Source: CAZNXJ01 sp964577115 (GTDB taxonomy: Bacteria > Planctomycetota > Planctomycetia > Pirellulales > Pirellulaceae). From it: a DNA stretch of 64,000 nt. Below the pieces are notes generated by a model, which was not told the DNA's origin, made no database searches, and worked only from the letters and a program-made list of their open reading frames with translations. The DNA lies in NCBI GenBank assembly GCA_964577115.1, contig CAZNXJ010000009.1:1-64000 (forward strand), in the 5' to 3' direction. Below are positions 62,632-64,000 of this stretch, in pieces. The position numbers were made by a program, and so were the translations under genes. Numbering within the stretch: the first letter of the stretch is position 1; each line of letters opens with the position of its first letter.

Positions 62632-64000
62632 TTATCGCCAGAACCGCGCGTCGCCCGGGCGCTGGTCATACGCCTGCCGCGCGATTTCGACGAAGGCGTC
62701 GGGTGCCTGCCAGAACTGCTGGAGCGATTGCTCGCTCGCAAACAAATAGTACTGGTTGCGGTACACCACCCCGTGCTCGCGTTTGCCGGGCACCAACCGC
62801 CCCGTCGCTTTCCACTCGACGAGATCGTGCCCCGCGAGCACCGGTGCGTAGTGTTGCGGCCGGGCCTGGAAACGCTGCGCGTGCTCGGCGGACGCAAACC
62901 AATAGATGCGCTGCTCGTACACGACGCTGATCTGCGAGTCGCCCGGCTGCCAGCGCGATTCTTCGACCAGCGTCACTGGGCAGTAGCCGTCGAGCGCTAA
63001 GGTGGGAGCGGCGTTGGGCGCCGTCGGCGCGATTGGCGGCAAGCTGGATTGTGTGCCGGGTGAGCTGTGCTCGGAGGGCGGCGACTCCCCTGCCCCGCGG
63101 CTCCCGTTCGCTCCGCTACCGGCGGGCGGCGAGGTGCCGGCCTGCGCGGCGAACGGAACGAAGTCCTGGATGTGCCGGGCGGTCGAGCGATCGACGCTGA
63201 ACGTATCGGCGGGTGCCTGCGGGGTTGGCGTCGTGTCAGACGGTGGTGCGTAGGACGGTAGCGTGGAAGAGCGGCTCGCTGGCGGACTGCCGGCAAAATC
63301 CGCCGCAGGCGGTGCCGCCTGCTCGCTAGGTTGCGAATACCGCGAGAACTGCGCCTGGGGGGCGTTTGTAGGAGGACCGAGCGGGCGCGATTCATGCGCG
63401 CGTGCGGGGGCGCCGGGCGGCGGCCCCAGCGGGTTTGCTGAATTCGTCGTAACTTGGTTTCGGGCCGGTGGGCCAAGCGGCTGCGATTCGTTGGCGGCGG
63501 GCGGTGTATTGGGGGCCGGCGACCGGGAAGCGTCGAAATCGCGGTCGGTCGCGTTGGTCTCGGCGCCATAGTAGGGATTGCGGATGGCGACCGACGTGTT
63601 CGGCGGGCCGAGCGGAGCGGCCGGGGCGGTTGGGGCGGGCCGAGCCGGTTCGGACGGTTCCGGTTCCGGGGCATAGGGATCGGCGGGCAGCGCGTGAGCC
63701 GGTACGAACGCGCTGGTCGGCGGGCGCGCGGTCGGCGAGCTCGCCGATGCAAGCGGCGCTGCGGTGGGTTGCTGCGCGGCCACCGGCGGTCGGATGGGCG
63801 CGGTGACCGGCGGGCTCGGTTCGCCCGTATCGATGGCCACGTGATCGGGCGTGCCGCCGATCGAGCCGGGGTCCATCGGCTTCATGGCCAAACGCGTATG
63901 CGCGGCGACTTGGTCCAGCAGGCCCACATAGCGGCCCACATCCCCGGGGCTGATCGACCGAAATACTTCGCGCCCCTCGGGCGTCACGATCACGTCCGTC
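62632..64000 (-). CDS. Partial proline-rich protein with two YHS-like units (5' end outside window)
   Basis: The reading frame stays open to the right edge, with TDVIVTPEGREVF as the first visible residues, so the protein starts outside. TD-VIVTPEGRE looks like the end of a thioredoxin-type domain (inference). A Pro/Ala-rich, low-complexity linker of about 230 residues follows. The C-terminus carries two related YHS-like units: LDGYCPVTL with YWFASAEHAQRFQA, then VEWKATGRL with YLFASEQSLQQFWQ. YHS domains bind metals such as copper; the usual second Cys ligand is not evident. The function is unknown, possibly periplasmic. Confidence 0.65.
   Translation of the reverse strand, partial: TDVIVTPEGREVFRSISPGDVGRYVGLLDQVAAHTRLAMKPMDPGSIGGTPDHVAIDTGEPSPPVTAPIRPPVAAQQPTAAPLASASSPTARPPTSAFVPAHALPADPYAPEPEPSEPARPAPTAPAAPLGPPNTSVAIRNPYYGAETNATDRDFDASRSPAPNTPPAANESQPLGPPARNQVTTNSANPLGPPPGAPARAHESRPLGPPTNAPQAQFSRYSQPSEQAAPPAADFAGSPPASRSSTLPSYAPPSDTTPTPQAPADTFSVDRSTARHIQDFVPFAAQAGTSPPAGSGANGSRGAGESPPSEHSSPGTQSSLPPIAPTAPNAAPTLALDGYCPVTLVEESRWQPGDSQISVVYEQRIYWFASAEHAQRFQARPQHYAPVLAGHDLVEWKATGRLVPGKREHGVVYRNQYYLFASEQSLQQFWQAPDAFVEIARQAYDQRPGDARFWR

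Overview
The window looks like a chromosomal segment of a GC-rich planctomycete, probably of the Pirellulales type; that lineage call is inference. The main evidence is the LEPRRLLA export motif at the start of the first large secreted protein, the related N-terminus of the large subtilisin, a membrane-anchored Ser/Thr kinase, an MfnB-type enzyme of the methanofuran pathway, two CsrA paralogues, giant multidomain exported proteins, and a layout with few operons and frequent strand switches. I annotate 47 protein genes, the last cut by the window edge, and one tRNA cut by the other edge. No rRNA, CRISPR array, insertion sequence, prophage or conjugation gene was seen, so this reads as core chromosome rather than an island.

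Region by region: 1-50 holds the 3' end of a tRNA that best fits tRNA-Sec. 522-6131 carries a 1,619-residue secreted metalloprotease-like protein and a degenerate receiver-domain protein. 6900-10721 carries a FAAL-ACP-oxoamine-synthase fusion and a small gene behind it. 11018-19927 is a mosaic of single genes: an outer-membrane barrel, a TraB/GumN-like lipoprotein, a sugar-phosphate isomerase-like protein, ArfB, a PQQ-type propeller, a long acyl-CoA dehydrogenase and a UvrB/C-motif protein. 20437-25680 has two csrA genes around a lipoprotein esterase and a DegT-type aminotransferase, then a TPR protein. 25925-35600 carries a GH2 hydrolase, pyruvate carboxylase, a PPP-type phosphatase, an AlgH protein, a CpsB-like PHP protein and a FabH-type enzyme. 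35597-39193 is a subtilisin with about ten tandem repeats. 39440-45193 is a sugar-nucleotide neighbourhood (UDP-sugar dehydrogenase, glmS, UDP-glucuronate 4-epimerase type). 45635-55673 is a long run of plus-strand genes: kinase, leuC, leuD, a propeller, bioB, a PSP1 protein, a TPR protein, a gamma carbonic anhydrase and a DUF11 protein. 55697-64000 holds RNase D, a membrane protein coupled to mfnB, several small or hypothetical genes, an STN-domain protein and a partial proline-rich protein with two YHS-like units.

Functional links that can be argued: leuC-leuD form one enzyme; GlmS, the UDP-sugar dehydrogenase and the epimerase all feed nucleotide-sugar pools for surface polysaccharide; bioB makes the cofactor used by the biotin-carrying pyruvate carboxylase; the two CsrA proteins are likely post-transcriptional regulators. 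Convergent neighbours are packed very tightly, several with interlocking stop codons. The most unusual single gene is the FAAL-ACP-oxoamine-synthase fusion. I did not find a clear multi-gene system that I could call new.
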